64,000 bases of DNA, taken from NCBI GenBank assembly GCA_910574255.1, contig CAJTAK010000009.1, positions 106,231 through 170,230 of the forward strand, read 5' to 3'. Below, piece after piece: positions 35,569 to 44,202 of the stretch. A program made the position numbers and the translations under genes. This DNA is from Clostridia bacterium. GTDB taxonomy: Bacteria; Bacillota; Clostridia; Lachnospirales; Lachnospiraceae. Under the pieces are notes generated by a model. It searched no databases, was not told the DNA's origin, and saw nothing but the letters and a program-made list of their open reading frames with translations. Each line of letters starts with the position of its first letter. Within the stretch, counting starts at the first letter, position 1.

Positions 35569-36840
35569 TCAGATCTCATCAATAGCCTTCCCAATATCAC
35601 TCCTGCAATAAGCCTTCTCAAACTCCACCAGCTTCACCGCCTCATAAGCATTCCTCCGGGCGATCTTAAGGTCAGCCCCAGCAGCCGTCACCCCCAGCAC
35701 CCGTCCGCCGTTGGTAACAAACTGTCCGTCCGCCTTCTTTGTCCCTGCGTGGAACACATAATACCCGTCCTTATCCTGAAACTTTTCCAATCCCCTGATG
35801 GGAAACCCTTTCTCATAAGCCACCGGATATCCGCCGGATGCCAAAACCACGCAAACCGCCGCATTATCCTCAAACTGCAGTTCAACCTGATCAAGCGTCC
35901 CATCCACACATGCCTCAAAAACCTCTACAATATCATTCTTCATGCGTGGAAGCACCACCTGAGCCTCCGGATCGCCAAACCGGGCATTATACTCCAACAC
36001 CCTGGGCCCCTTATCAGTCAGCATCAGTCCAAAGAAAATAACGCCCTTAAATTCCCGGCCCTCCGCCGCCATGGCATCCACTGTTGCCTGATAAATATGC
36101 TCCTTACAAAACTCATCCACTTCCTCCGTATAGAAGGGACTGGGCGAAAAAGTTCCCATGCCGCCCGTATTCAATCCCTGATCTCCGTCCAGAGCCCGTT
36201 TATGATCCTGGGCAGAAGTCATACACTTAATCGTCTTCCCGTCCACAAAGCTTAAAACCGATACCTCCCGCCCGGTCATAAACTCTTCAATCACCATGCG
36301 GTTACCGGCAGTTCCAAACTGCTTATCCTGCATAATCGTCTTCACACCCTCTCTGGCTTCTTCCAGAGTATTGCAGATAAGCACACCTTTTCCGAGAGCC
36401 AGCCCGTCCGCCTTCAGCACAATGGGAAACGCTGCATGCTCCAGATACGCAAGCGCAGCCTCCGGGTTATCAAAGTTCTCGTAAGCCGCCGTAGGAATGC
36501 CATATTTTTTCATCAAATCCTTGGAAAATGCCTTAGATCCCTCCAATATAGCAGCATTCTTTCTGGGCCCGAAGATCCGCAGCCCTTCCCTTTCAAACAC
36601 ATCCACAATACCGCCTACCAGGGGATCGTCCATGCCTACCACAGTCAGATCAATCTCCTTTTCCTTTGCAAAGGCAGCCAGCTTCTCAAACTCCATAGCA
36701 CCAATGGGCACACATTCTGCATATTCCTCAATGCCGGCATTTCCCGGCGCACAGTAAATCTTCTCTGCCTTAGGACTCTGAGCAATCTTCCACGCAATGG
36801 CATGCTCCCTGCCGCCAGAGCCTACAATCAAAATCCTCAT
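35569..36840 (-). CDS. purD: Phosphoribosylamine-glycine ligase (GAR synthetase)
   Basis: ATP-dependent joining of glycine to phosphoribosylamine, step 2 of purine synthesis. The 423 residues show N-terminal LIVGSGGREHAIAWKIAQSPK, the ATP-grasp region with KADGLALGKGVLIC (about 140-155), the family signature FGDPEAQVVLPRM (about 288) and the C-terminal domain. It is the last gene of purE-purM-purN-purD. The 286-nt gap to purN holds a family A repeat directly followed by a family B repeat, which supplies its GGAGG Shine-Dalgarno. The organisation could tune purD relative to purN. Confidence 0.98.
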   Translation of the reverse strand: MRILIVGSGGREHAIAWKIAQSPKAEKIYCAPGNAGIEEYAECVPIGAMEFEKLAAFAKEKEIDLTVVGMDDPLVGGIVDVFEREGLRIFGPRKNAAILEGSKAFSKDLMKKYGIPTAAYENFDNPEAALAYLEHAAFPIVLKADGLALGKGVLICNTLEEAREGVKTIMQDKQFGTAGNRMVIEEFMTGREVSVLSFVDGKTIKCMTSAQDHKRALDGDQGLNTGGMGTFSPSPFYTEEVDEFCKEHIYQATVDAMAAEGREFKGVIFFGLMLTDKGPRVLEYNARFGDPEAQVVLPRMKNDIVEVFEACVDGTLDQVELQFEDNAAVCVVLASGGYPVAYEKGFPIRGLEKFQDKDGYYVFHAGTKKADGQFVTNGGRVLGVTAAGADLKIARRNAYEAVKLVEFEKAYCRSDIGKAIDEI

Positions 36841-36849
36841 CTCATACCT

Positions 36850-37029
36850 CCTATCTTAAGTTGCTACGCAACGGTACGAAAGGGTAAAGTCACTTCGGCA
36901 CACCTGTAATGAGAGAAACTTTCATTCGAAAGGGCACTCATGAAAGTTCCTCTCGTGTGCCTTTGCGACTTTACCGTCCAGCATAAAATATTTCTTAAAA
37001 CACTTGACATTTCTTATCTGGACTATTTT
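36850..37029 (-). repeat. Family B structured leader repeat before purD, fused to family A
   Basis: On minus: AGTCCAG...CTGGACGG stem, then GGTAAAGTCGC/GTGACTTTACC enclosing GGCACAC/GTGTGCC and a 15-bp inner stem (GAACTTTCAT/ATGAAAGTTT region), then GTTGCGTAGCAAC and ACTTAAGATAGGAGG, the purD Shine-Dalgarno. It directly follows the family A copy at 37030-37129. The 48969-49090 copy lacks the inner stem. Confidence 0.8.
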
Positions 37030-37129
37030 AAGTTCCGTAATATCCTTCCAGTGCACCTATAATAGAACAATTTCCAGTCACAGCAGCATGTGCCTGTAAA
37101 TCGTTCTGTGCACTGACAGGATATTACTA
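37030..37129 (-). repeat. Family A structured leader repeat after purN
   Basis: Arms GTAATATCCTGTCAGTGCAC and GTGCACTGGAAGGATATTAC (minus) pair at 19 of 20 positions with one G-U. The purN stop codon TAG overlaps its first base pairs. It ends CGGAACTTAAAATAG and then continues into family B instead of a Shine-Dalgarno. Confidence 0.85.
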
Positions 37130-37729
37130 TTCCGGCCCCAAAGCTTTCTGCGCCAGCATATCAATGGCTTTAGGAAGCAGGATCCACTCCGCTTCCTCCA
37201 TAACCCTGCGCTGAAGGACCTCCGGCGTATCCCCTTCCTTAACCTCCACAGCTTTCTGAAGGAGAATAGGGCCTGTATCCGTACCTTCGTCCACAAAATG
37301 AACCGTTGCTCCTGTCACCTTCACGCCCCGTTTTAAGGCCTCCTCATGAACCTTCAGTCCATAATAACCCGTTCCGCAAAAGGAAGGAATCAGAGAAGGA
37401 TGAATATTAATCATCCGCCCTTTGTATTCCCGGATAATCATCTCAGGTATCACTACCAGACAGCCGGCCAAAACTACCAGATCTGCCTTACTGTCTCTCA
37501 AAGCTTCCAGAAGCGCCTTATGAAACTTCTCTCGTGTCTCATACGCTTTGGGAGAGATGCACAGTGCCGGGATCCCTTTCCGTCTGGCCCGTTCCAGTGC
37601 ATAGGCGTTCGGATTGTTGCTGATAACAACGGAAACCTCTGCATTTCTTATTTCTTTTCGATCCATGGCATCCAGAATGGCCTGAAGATTCGTTCCGCCT
37701 CCTGATACCAGCACGGCTGTCTTTAGCAT
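37127..37729 (-). CDS. purN: Phosphoribosylglycinamide formyltransferase (GART 1)
   Basis: Transfers formyl from 10-formyl-THF to GAR, step 3 of purine synthesis. The 200 residues contain the phosphate-binding loop [13 protein letters not shown] (about 8-20) and the catalytic signature region around [12 protein letters not shown] (Asn and His), followed by [17 protein letters not shown] with the catalytic Asp. Its start overlaps the purM stop (ATGCTAA). Expected length and intact active site. The stop TAG lies at the edge of a family A repeat. Confidence 0.97.
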   Translation of the reverse strand: MLKTAVLVSGGGTNLQAILDAMDRKEIRNAEVSVVISNNPNAYALERARRKGIPALCISPKAYETREKFHKALLEALRDSKADLVVLAGCLVVIPEMIIREYKGRMINIHPSLIPSFCGTGYYGLKVHEEALKRGVKVTGATVHFVDEGTDTGPILLQKAVEVKEGDTPEVLQRRVMEEAEWILLPKAIDMLAQKALGPE

Positions 37730-38748
37730 AGAGTCACTCCCTTTTCACCAGAGCGAACCTCACCCAACAGATACGGTGTCTCTCCTGCTTCCCGGACAGC
37801 TGCCATACACTTATCCGCCTCCGCAGGATCCACCGCCATCACCATGCCGATTCCCATATTGAAGGTATTGTACATGATATGTTCTTCAATTCTTCCGTCC
37901 TCTGCAAGCATCTTAAAAATCACGGGAATGGGATAGCTGTCCTTCTTCACAACAGCCTTGACGCCCTCCGGAAGCATCCGGGGAATATTCTCATAGAAGC
38001 CGCCGCCTGTAATATGGCTGCACCCCTTAATGTTCACTCCTGCTTCCTTCACGGCCCGCAATGCCTTCACATAAATCTTAGTAGGTTCAATCAAGGCTTC
38101 TCCAAGGGTTTTGCCCAGACTTTCAAAATGGGTATGCATATATTCCTCTTTCATGGTAAATACCTTGCGCACCAGAGAAAATCCGTTGCTGTGCACACCG
38201 GAGGATGCCATGCCCACCAGCACGTCTCCCGGCTTTATTTCGGATCCTGTAATCAGATTTTTCTCATCCACAATACCCACGGCAAAGCCTGCCAAATCAT
38301 ATTCATCCACGGGATAAAAGCCCGGCATCTCTGCCGTCTCACCGCCGATCAGCGCTGCTCCTGACTGGCGGCAGCCTTCTGCCACACCACTTACAATCGT
38401 TGCAATCCGCTCCGGAATATTTCTGCCGCAGGCAATGTAATCCAGGAAGAACAAAGGCTCCCCTCCCGCACAGGCAATATCGTTCACACACATAGCCACA
38501 CAGTCAATGCCCACTGTATCATGCTTGTCCATGAGAAATGCCAGCTTCAGCTTTGTTCCCACGCCGTCCGTACCGGACACCAGCGTAGGCTTTTCCATGG
38601 TTTTAAATGCCTCCATAGAAAAGGCTCCCGAGAATCCTCCGATTCCCGTCAGCACCTCCGGACGCATGGTTGCCGCCACATGCTTCTTCATCAGCTCCAC
38701 TGACTTGTAGCCAGCTTCAATATCTACTCCTGCTTTCTTATAATCCAT
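37723..38748 (-). CDS. purM: Phosphoribosylformylglycinamidine cyclo-ligase (AIR synthetase)
   Basis: ATP-dependent ring closure to AIR, step 5 of purine synthesis. The 341-residue frame starts [13 protein letters not shown] with AGAGGAGG 5 nt upstream; an earlier ATG has no such site. Motifs include [50 protein letters not shown] and [15 protein letters not shown]. It is the second gene of the pur operon, 85 nt after purE; a TCAGGCAGA/TCTGCCTGA inverted repeat (38781-38824) lies in that gap. It overlaps purN by 7 nt. Confidence 0.98.
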   Translation of the reverse strand: MDYKKAGVDIEAGYKSVELMKKHVAATMRPEVLTGIGGFSGAFSMEAFKTMEKPTLVSGTDGVGTKLKLAFLMDKHDTVGIDCVAMCVNDIACAGGEPLFFLDYIACGRNIPERIATIVSGVAEGCRQSGAALIGGETAEMPGFYPVDEYDLAGFAVGIVDEKNLITGSEIKPGDVLVGMASSGVHSNGFSLVRKVFTMKEEYMHTHFESLGKTLGEALIEPTKIYVKALRAVKEAGVNIKGCSHITGGGFYENIPRMLPEGVKAVVKKDSYPIPVIFKMLAEDGRIEEHIMYNTFNMGIGMVMAVDPAEADKCMAAVREAGETPYLLGEVRSGEKGVTLC

Positions 38749-38833
38749 TTTTTCCTCCTCTTGACACACCTGCTGCATTATCAGGCAGATTTGGAAGTTT
38801 TGTAACCATTTCTACTCTGCCTGACACGGTTGT

Positions 38834-39334
38834 TTAATAATTTTTATATCCCACCTCTTTAAGCCGCTCCGCTTTCTTCTCCACTTGTTTCTTAAGCTCT
38901 TGCGAATATGCCTTTAACCGGTCAAGAAGTGCCTCGTCGGAAGTAGCCAGTATTTTTGCCGCCAGCAGTCCCGCATTGGCTCCTCCGTTGATCGCTACTG
39001 TTGCCACCGGAATACCTGACGGCATCTGTACTATAGAATAGAGAGAATCCCTGCCTCCCAGTGATGTGGTATGCATGGGAATGCCAATCACAGGCATAGG
39101 AAAAATCGCCGCACACATGCCTGGAAGATGGGCCGCCATACCTGCCCCTGCAATAATCACCTTGAATCCCTTGCTCTCTGCTGTCTTGGCATACTCAAAG
39201 AACACATCCGGCTCCCGGTGGGCTGAGATAATCGTCATCTCATAGTCCACTCCCAGCTGTTCCAGAATATCTGCCGCTTTGCTCATGACGGGCATGTCCG
39301 AATCGCTGCCCATTACAATTCCTACCTTTGCCAT
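38834..39334 (-). CDS. purE: N5-carboxyaminoimidazole ribonucleotide mutase
   Basis: Moves the carboxyl group from N5-CAIR to CAIR. The 166 residues carry MGSDSDMPVMSKA, SAHREPDVFFEYA and AGAGMAAHLPGMCAA, all typical of class I PurE. The ATG follows GGGAGGAC. It is the first gene of purE-M-N-D with a clear promoter at 39393-39421. No purK, the usual maker of its substrate, lies nearby, so class II use of CO2 by the enzyme or a purK elsewhere is needed. Confidence 0.97.
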   Translation of the reverse strand: MAKVGIVMGSDSDMPVMSKAADILEQLGVDYEMTIISAHREPDVFFEYAKTAESKGFKVIIAGAGMAAHLPGMCAAIFPMPVIGIPMHTTSLGGRDSLYSIVQMPSGIPVATVAINGGANAGLLAAKILATSDEALLDRLKAYSQELKKQVEKKAERLKEVGYKNY

Positions 39335-39392
39335 ACTAAAGTCCTCCCTTTTTGACTAAATCCAGTGTACAAACCACTATTACTCATAAAGG

Positions 39393-39421
39393 AGTTTAAC
39401 CTGTCTCAGATCCCTTGTCAA
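39393..39421 (-). promoter_or_regulatory. Promoter of the purEMND operon
   Basis: Minus-strand TTGACA (39416-39421), 17-nt spacer, TAAACT (39393-39398), about 60 nt before purE. No purine riboswitch was recognised. Confidence 0.7.
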
Positions 39422-39442
39422 CCAAAATTCTCCAAAACAGCT

Positions 39443-41518
39443 CTAAACCGATTCATCAAATGGTTCATTCAGTTTTTCCGTCCCCGGCAGAACAAACCGT
39501 CCCTTTTCAATAATCGAAACAGTCCTCCCATCCCTGCAATTCACCCGAATACACTCCAATTCATCATAGGGAATCGTAATATCTGTGTGACAGTTAAAAT
39601 AAGCCTTAGACAAATCCTCACCTCGAAGCATGGAACACTCATTTTCCTTAGCCGCCATGCGTTTTCCGTCAGGATTATAGGTAGGTGTGTCCTCAGACCA
39701 GGAAAAGCAAGTATCCCCCAGCGCAAAGTGAGGTCCCATTTTCTCTGCTATGAGAATCGGCAGCTTCGCTCCAATATCATACTTTCTGGCCGCCATATAT
39801 GCTGTCGTGTTGGTTCCCACAGCAAATTCCCCCAGCGGAAGTGTCTCATGGTTGAACAAGATGTTGGTTCGAATATAATTCCGGTTTTCCTCCTCAGTAT
39901 CAAAGTTTTTACAAGTGTAGTCTGTAACTTTTCCGTTTTCCAGTTTCAGTTCCAGGTCTAAATATTTCAGCTCATTTAAGTAAACCTCACTGACGTGGAG
40001 AATCCCATTAGTACCAGTCAATCTCGGTGAAGTAAAGACCTCTCCTACAGGAATGTTCACGTCTGCCACACAATTTTCAAACAAGGTTTCCTTCTTCGGG
40101 TCTGTAAGCTCCCAAAGAGCTACCGTCAGATCCGTCCGATTACCACCTGCTCCCCGAATATACACACTCTCCCCCTGATCCAAAGCATCAATCAGCTTCT
40201 GCTGCAGCTCCTGATACAGATGGTAATCCAAAGTATTAATCTTTACCGTCTCTGCAAATATCTCCGGGAACTGCGGTCCAATCTCCGGAACAGGGTAGGC
40301 AATGATGGTAAAGCTGCGCTCATCCCCCGGAATGTACTTATTGATAATCTGCCCGGCTCCGCTGTTGCAGCGAACATTCAGCTCCTGCTGCTTTTCACTG
40401 AACCGCAAAGCCTCAGGACAATTCTCCGGCAGAAACGGCTTTTCTCCGAAAACCTCCATCACTGCCGGCCCTGCATGGACCGCTGCCAGCTCTTGATATT
40501 CCTCATAAGCCGACCGCAATACAGATAGTTTGCGCTCCACCAGCTTGCTGTCCAGATACAAGGCAGCATCCTCTCTGTGATCATAGAAATACTGCTTGGA
40601 AAATGCCGTAGTCTGATACCCCGGGCTGCCCTGGGGTCTGCGGTTGACGCTGTGTGCGGCCTGCCGGTAAATGATACTATCAAGCCCCATTCCCTTAAAC
40701 TGACCGATGGCTGCACGGACAATTCGCTCAAACCCCAGAGAATAGCGGATATTTACTGTTCTCTTACGGCTCAAATCAATGCCTGCATTATCAAAGCCTA
40801 TCCGATATCCCTCTGTAAATGTGGATGCCATGGCATCTATTTGTTCCTGAGGAAGACCTGCCAAAAATCGGCTCATTTTTATTTCATTTTCTGTAATATA
40901 CTCTCCAAAACGGTACAAATACCGCACATCGTTCAAATCCGCCTCACAAATAATATCCTTTGCAAAGGACAATCCCGGATCAAGCTGCTCCCGAATACGG
41001 TTTGGAATCCACACATCACAGTAATCGCTGATATACCAATAAATAGTCTGCTTAAGGCTCTGAATATCCGGCGTCCCTCCCTCAAAGGCATTATATATCT
41101 CAATAAACAGCTCCGTCACAACCGTCAAATCCGTAAATCGCTGCTCGTAAGCCCAGACAATCATCCCCCGGATTTCTGTATATAGGAAACTTAAAATCTG
41201 ACCATATCCCTCTCCCAACCGCCGAACTGCCGTCTCCGGGCAGGCGTAGCTTTCTTTGTATTCTTCTCCAGCCACATCGGCATAAAGCTCCCGATTCTGC
41301 TTTTGAAGTTCTTCTAGAGAAATCTCTGAAAAATTCTCTTTTCCTGCTGCCTTGGCAAGCTCCCCCATACGCTCTATAAATGCTGCCGTTATGTGAAAAT
41401 AATCATAAAAGGGAGCAGCCACAGACCTTTCTCTCCCCATAGCCTGTACCCGCTCCATACTCAATTCATATCGTTCTCGGATTTCTTCATTTTCCTGCTT
41501 CCATATTTCTGTTCTCAT
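39443..41518 (-). CDS. M29-type aminopeptidase with long N-terminal domain
   Basis: Predicted metal-dependent aminopeptidase (AmpS/aminopeptidase T family). The chosen start (MRTEIWKQEN, 691 residues) lies 8 nt after GGAGG. The C-terminal half is the M29 catalytic domain: an RGAGGNRTDLTVALWEL strand, PVGEVFTSPR with a metal-ligand Glu, GEFAVGTNTTAYMAARKY, EKMGPHFALGDTCF with a His ligand, and a final HTDITIPYDEL. The first 330 residues form a helical extension not found in the roughly 400-residue classical enzymes and without a motif I recognise. It ends a group pyrE, 50-aa ORF, vanZ-like, DUF6142, peptidase. Cytoplasmic; substrate unknown. Confidence 0.85.
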   Translation of the reverse strand: MRTEIWKQENEEIRERYELSMERVQAMGRERSVAAPFYDYFHITAAFIERMGELAKAAGKENFSEISLEELQKQNRELYADVAGEEYKESYACPETAVRRLGEGYGQILSFLYTEIRGMIVWAYEQRFTDLTVVTELFIEIYNAFEGGTPDIQSLKQTIYWYISDYCDVWIPNRIREQLDPGLSFAKDIICEADLNDVRYLYRFGEYITENEIKMSRFLAGLPQEQIDAMASTFTEGYRIGFDNAGIDLSRKRTVNIRYSLGFERIVRAAIGQFKGMGLDSIIYRQAAHSVNRRPQGSPGYQTTAFSKQYFYDHREDAALYLDSKLVERKLSVLRSAYEEYQELAAVHAGPAVMEVFGEKPFLPENCPEALRFSEKQQELNVRCNSGAGQIINKYIPGDERSFTIIAYPVPEIGPQFPEIFAETVKINTLDYHLYQELQQKLIDALDQGESVYIRGAGGNRTDLTVALWELTDPKKETLFENCVADVNIPVGEVFTSPRLTGTNGILHVSEVYLNELKYLDLELKLENGKVTDYTCKNFDTEEENRNYIRTNILFNHETLPLGEFAVGTNTTAYMAARKYDIGAKLPILIAEKMGPHFALGDTCFSWSEDTPTYNPDGKRMAAKENECSMLRGEDLSKAYFNCHTDITIPYDELECIRVNCRDGRTVSIIEKGRFVLPGTEKLNEPFDESV

Positions 41519-41586
41519 TTTTTCCGCCTCCATCCCGCATGCCGTTTTCCTGCTCTTCGCTGCTTGGTTCTTAGACAGGCGCTTCG

Positions 41587-41898
41587 CTACATGCCTGCAA
41601 CAAAAATCAGCACCCACACTACAAACAGGAGCCCGTTCAGTCCTATGCCAATCTTAGAAAAGAGATAATATACCTCCTCTTCCTGAAACCCTCTGGCCCC
41701 AAGCACAAAACCAATCACGGAAAACACCATAGACAAAAAGCCCATGAGCGCTGTAGTGGGGCCTGTTCCCTCTGCCATGCCATAGGCTGTCACCAAACCA
41801 GCCGCCAGCAAAGCCAAAGCCGCCACGCCCAATAAGCTGGAAATAATCCCTTGCCGTGTATGCTTTTTATCTGTAAATTTATAGCTTCTCTTTGCCAT
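41587..41898 (-). CDS. Small membrane protein, DUF6142 family
   Basis: The 103 residues start MAKRSYKFTDKKHTRQGI (AGAGGAAGAT upstream; a longer in-frame start overlaps the preceding gene too far). Three hydrophobic segments are evident: about 18-40, 48-68 and 78-100, ending VVWVLIFVAGM. The basic N-terminus is expected to be cytoplasmic. It overlaps the end of the vanZ-like gene by 20 nt, so they are probably translated together. No catalytic residues are visible. I recognise the family pattern from Lachnospiraceae; function unknown. Confidence 0.75.
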   Translation of the reverse strand: MAKRSYKFTDKKHTRQGIISSLLGVAALALLAAGLVTAYGMAEGTGPTTALMGFLSMVFSVIGFVLGARGFQEEEVYYLFSKIGIGLNGLLFVVWVLIFVAGM

Positions 41899-42355
41899 AT
41901 CTTCCTCTTTTCCAAAAGCAGCGGAATATCCCATATATCACATATCCAATACAGCCGCCAATGGTATTCAAAAGCAAATCATCCACATCAAAGCAGCCCA
42001 CCCGAAGCACAAGCTGCATGGTCTCTGCCAGCAGACTGATAGAAAAAGACAAAATCAATACCTGCCCAAAGCTGTGGATACGCTCAAACAAGACAGGCAG
42101 CGCAAACCCCAGAGGAATAAATACTGCCACATTTCCTGCCACATTTATAAGAACCGCCATTGTTCCCACCACATGGCGATACTGAATAAAACGCCGAATC
42201 TCCCGAAACAATACCAGATTATAGTGATAATCCCGATGAACATCCGTCCGGCCATAGCTCTCCGAAAAAAACATAAAATAAATCAGACACGCCAGATAAA
42301 TGCCAAGCAATATCCGCCCGCCCAATCGAAGCTTCCCAATCGATTCTTTCTTCAT
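41879..42355 (-). CDS. VanZ-family membrane protein
   Basis: Polytopic membrane protein of the VanZ/teicoplanin-resistance-like family, usually not a real resistance determinant outside van clusters. The 158 residues contain four to five hydrophobic segments and the family motifs NVAGNVAVFIPLGFALP (about 70-86), SLLAETMQLVL with its conserved Glu/Gln, and CFDVDDLLLNTIGGCIGY. It lies 14 nt after the 50-residue ORF and overlaps DUF6142. No vanA/vanB genes are nearby. Confidence 0.9.
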   Translation of the reverse strand: MKKESIGKLRLGGRILLGIYLACLIYFMFFSESYGRTDVHRDYHYNLVLFREIRRFIQYRHVVGTMAVLINVAGNVAVFIPLGFALPVLFERIHSFGQVLILSFSISLLAETMQLVLRVGCFDVDDLLLNTIGGCIGYVIYGIFRCFWKRGRYGKEKL

Positions 42356-42369
42356 CCACTTTGTCCTGC

Positions 42370-42522
42370 TTAAAACATCAGGTCTGATTTTGATTTCAGC
42401 AGCCTGCCGCCATTTACAATGGTCAAAATACCAGTTGTCAGCCCCACAACCAAAATAATAATCCCAATTACCAAATTTCCTGCACCTACTCCTGTCATGG
42501 TTTTATATGCTTTTTCGTTCAT
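42370..42522 (-). CDS. 50-residue single-pass membrane protein
   Basis: A short frame with a strong start: ATG 7 nt after AGGAGG, itself the end of a family A repeat. The product begins MNEKAYKTMTGVGAGNLVIG, continues with a hydrophobic helix (about 17-37: IIILVVGLTTGILTIV) and ends NGGRLLKSKSDLMF. The pattern of a short polar N-terminus, glycine-rich helix and basic tail is that of a real small membrane protein. It starts a group with vanZ-like and DUF6142 genes. No function can be assigned. Confidence 0.75.
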   Translation of the reverse strand: MNEKAYKTMTGVGAGNLVIGIIILVVGLTTGILTIVNGGRLLKSKSDLMF

Positions 42523-42540
42523 TAAATTCCTCCTATTATA

Positions 42541-42640
42541 AGTCCCGTAATATCCTGTTAGTGCACTTTTATTTAGATCGATTTACAGCCACAGATCCAT
42601 GTGTCTGTAAATCGATCTGTGCACTAGCAGGATATTACTG
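42541..42640 (-). repeat. Family A structured leader repeat before the 50-residue ORF
   Basis: Arms GTAATATCCTGCTAGTGCAC and GTGCACTAACAGGATATTAC (minus) pair at 19 of 20 positions. The inner stem AGATCGATTTACAG/CTGTAAATCGATCT is a perfect 14 bp with a different sequence from other copies. It ends CGGGACTTATAATAGGAGG. Confidence 0.88.
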
Positions 42641-42643
42641 ATA

Positions 42644-42661
42644 TAAGTCCCGTAATATCCC
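42644..42661 (-). repeat. Family A half copy after pyrE
   Basis: Minus strand GGGATATTACGGGACTTA, the 3' arm only, directly after the pyrE stop and upstream of the full copy. Confidence 0.7.
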
Positions 42662-42667
42662 TTTTTA

Positions 42668-43345
42668 TTATTTATTTACTCCATACTTTAAGTAGTATGC
42701 ATCAATTGCCTCTTTTAATGTATCATCAATGATAACTTTCCCTTTGTACGGCCGATTGTAAAGATGCTTCACTACCTCTTCCATAGTAACAATCGCTGCT
42801 GTTTTCAGACCATATTTTTCCTGAATCTCCTGAAGGGCGCTCTTTTCCCCCTGCCCCCGCTCCATTCGGTCTACCGATACCACCAGTCCTACAGGATCTA
42901 CTTCTCCCTGAGCTCGAATAATGGGAAGCGTCTCCTCAATAGAGGTTCCGGCTGTGGTAACATCCTCAATAATCACAACTCGATCTTTGTCCTGTATAGG
43001 GCTTCCCAGAAGAATACCCTTGTCTCCGTGATCTTTTACCTCCTTGCGGTTGGAGCAGTAGCGGATGTCTGTCTCATACAACTCACTGATCGCCATTGAA
43101 GCAGCCACAGTCAAAGGAATGCCCTTGTAAGCCGGCCCAAACAGCACATCAAACTCCAAGCCAAATGCATCCTGAATGGCCTTTGCATAATACTGTCCCA
43201 ATCTGCGAAGCTGGGAACCTGTACGGTAAAAACCTGTATTCACAAAAAAGGGGGTATTCCTTCCGCTCTTTGTCACAAAGTCACCAAACTTTAAGACCTG
43301 GCAGTCTATCATAAATTCAATAAATTCCTGCTTGTACTGTTCCAT
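42668..43345 (-). CDS. pyrE: Orotate phosphoribosyltransferase
   Basis: Forms orotidine 5'-phosphate from orotate and PRPP in pyrimidine synthesis. The 225 residues include the PRPP-binding motif RVVIIEDVTTAGTSIEETL (about 122-140), the substrate loop region SNRKEVKDHGDKGILLG, and SGRNTPFFVNTGFYRTG near the N-terminus, typical of the longer OPRT subfamily. The start follows AAGGAG. It has its own promoter (43445-43473) and lies apart from other pyr genes. Confidence 0.97.
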   Translation of the reverse strand: MEQYKQEFIEFMIDCQVLKFGDFVTKSGRNTPFFVNTGFYRTGSQLRRLGQYYAKAIQDAFGLEFDVLFGPAYKGIPLTVAASMAISELYETDIRYCSNRKEVKDHGDKGILLGSPIQDKDRVVIIEDVTTAGTSIEETLPIIRAQGEVDPVGLVVSVDRMERGQGEKSALQEIQEKYGLKTAAIVTMEEVVKHLYNRPYKGKVIIDDTLKEAIDAYYLKYGVNK

Positions 43346-43444
43346 AGCTTTTGTTTTCTCCTTATCTCATAGGCTTTTCAGCCTTTTCCATCGCTGTCTC
43401 CTTCCTGTGCAGAACCAAGGAAAGAATTATTAAATATCTTCCCG

Positions 43445-43473
43445 ATTTTACCATATTTTCCATCTATATTCAA
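43445..43473 (-). promoter_or_regulatory. Promoter of pyrE
   Basis: Minus-strand TTGAAT (43468-43473), 17-nt spacer, TAAAAT (43445-43450). The -35 overlaps the stop codon of the upstream gene. Confidence 0.6.
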
Positions 43474-44078
43474 CCATTTTTGATTTGCAGAAGAATCATC
43501 CCGCCCCTGCGCTCAAATCCTGTGTCCCACAACTTGCGTAAGTTCAGCCATTCCATCTCCCCATAGGTTACTGCCTTCACAAAGAATTCCTCTTCAAATT
43601 CCTCATATCCGGCCAAATTGAACCAGTGCCAGACATAATCCTTGAACCTTGGTTCTTTATGACGGAGCAATAAAAAGGGTACCGGAATCCCTTTGTCAAT
43701 CTGCCCGCAAACAGCCTCTTTCGCCGTCTCAAAAGGCTCCGTCCCCGAAAGCCCCTTCGCCGAAAGGGCCTTGCAATCCACATCCTTCCAATAAGCTCGA
43801 ATCCCTTCCAAATAAATATCCAAAGTATCAATCCCCTGCCATCTGGGACGCAGATAGGGCTTCATCTGCCTGGAAAACCGTATATAATCCTCTTTGCCGG
43901 GCCTCCCTGCATCATAAGGATACAACTCCCGAAGACCTCTATGCCCGGCAAAATAGATACAGAGATCACAAGCTGTAACCGCCGCACAGCCTCCCCCTTT
44001 CATAAAGGGATCCAAAAACCAATCTTGATTGCCTCCCAACGCCTCGTCCACACGAATATAATCCAATTCTTTTTTCAT
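43470..44078 (-). CDS. Conserved protein of unknown function with Cys/His motifs
   Basis: The 202-residue frame starts MKKELDYIRVDEALGGNQ (GAGG 10 nt upstream; an ATG two codons earlier is too close). Motifs are GNQDWFLDPFMKGGGCAAVTACDLCIYFA near the N-terminus, YIRFSRQMKPYLRPRWQG in the middle and VWHWFNLAGYEE in the C-terminal half. A conserved-looking cysteine after a glycine run, with a later His-Trp, recalls papain-like (C39-type) cysteine peptidases, but no Asp/Asn partner is certain. No signal peptide. It has no operon partner: hydE upstream and pyrE downstream appear separately expressed. Fold assignment is tentative. Confidence 0.7.
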   Translation of the reverse strand: MKKELDYIRVDEALGGNQDWFLDPFMKGGGCAAVTACDLCIYFAGHRGLRELYPYDAGRPGKEDYIRFSRQMKPYLRPRWQGIDTLDIYLEGIRAYWKDVDCKALSAKGLSGTEPFETAKEAVCGQIDKGIPVPFLLLRHKEPRFKDYVWHWFNLAGYEEFEEEFFVKAVTYGEMEWLNLRKLWDTGFERRGGMILLQIKNG

Positions 44079-44202
44079 AATCATCCATCCTCAAATTGCA
44101 AGCTTTCCAATCCTTCACCAATCCCTGGTACACTGTTCGTCAAATATCGCAGCCTTATGTCAGAATTTTACACCAATATAAGGTTCGATTATTCGTTGAA
44201 GA

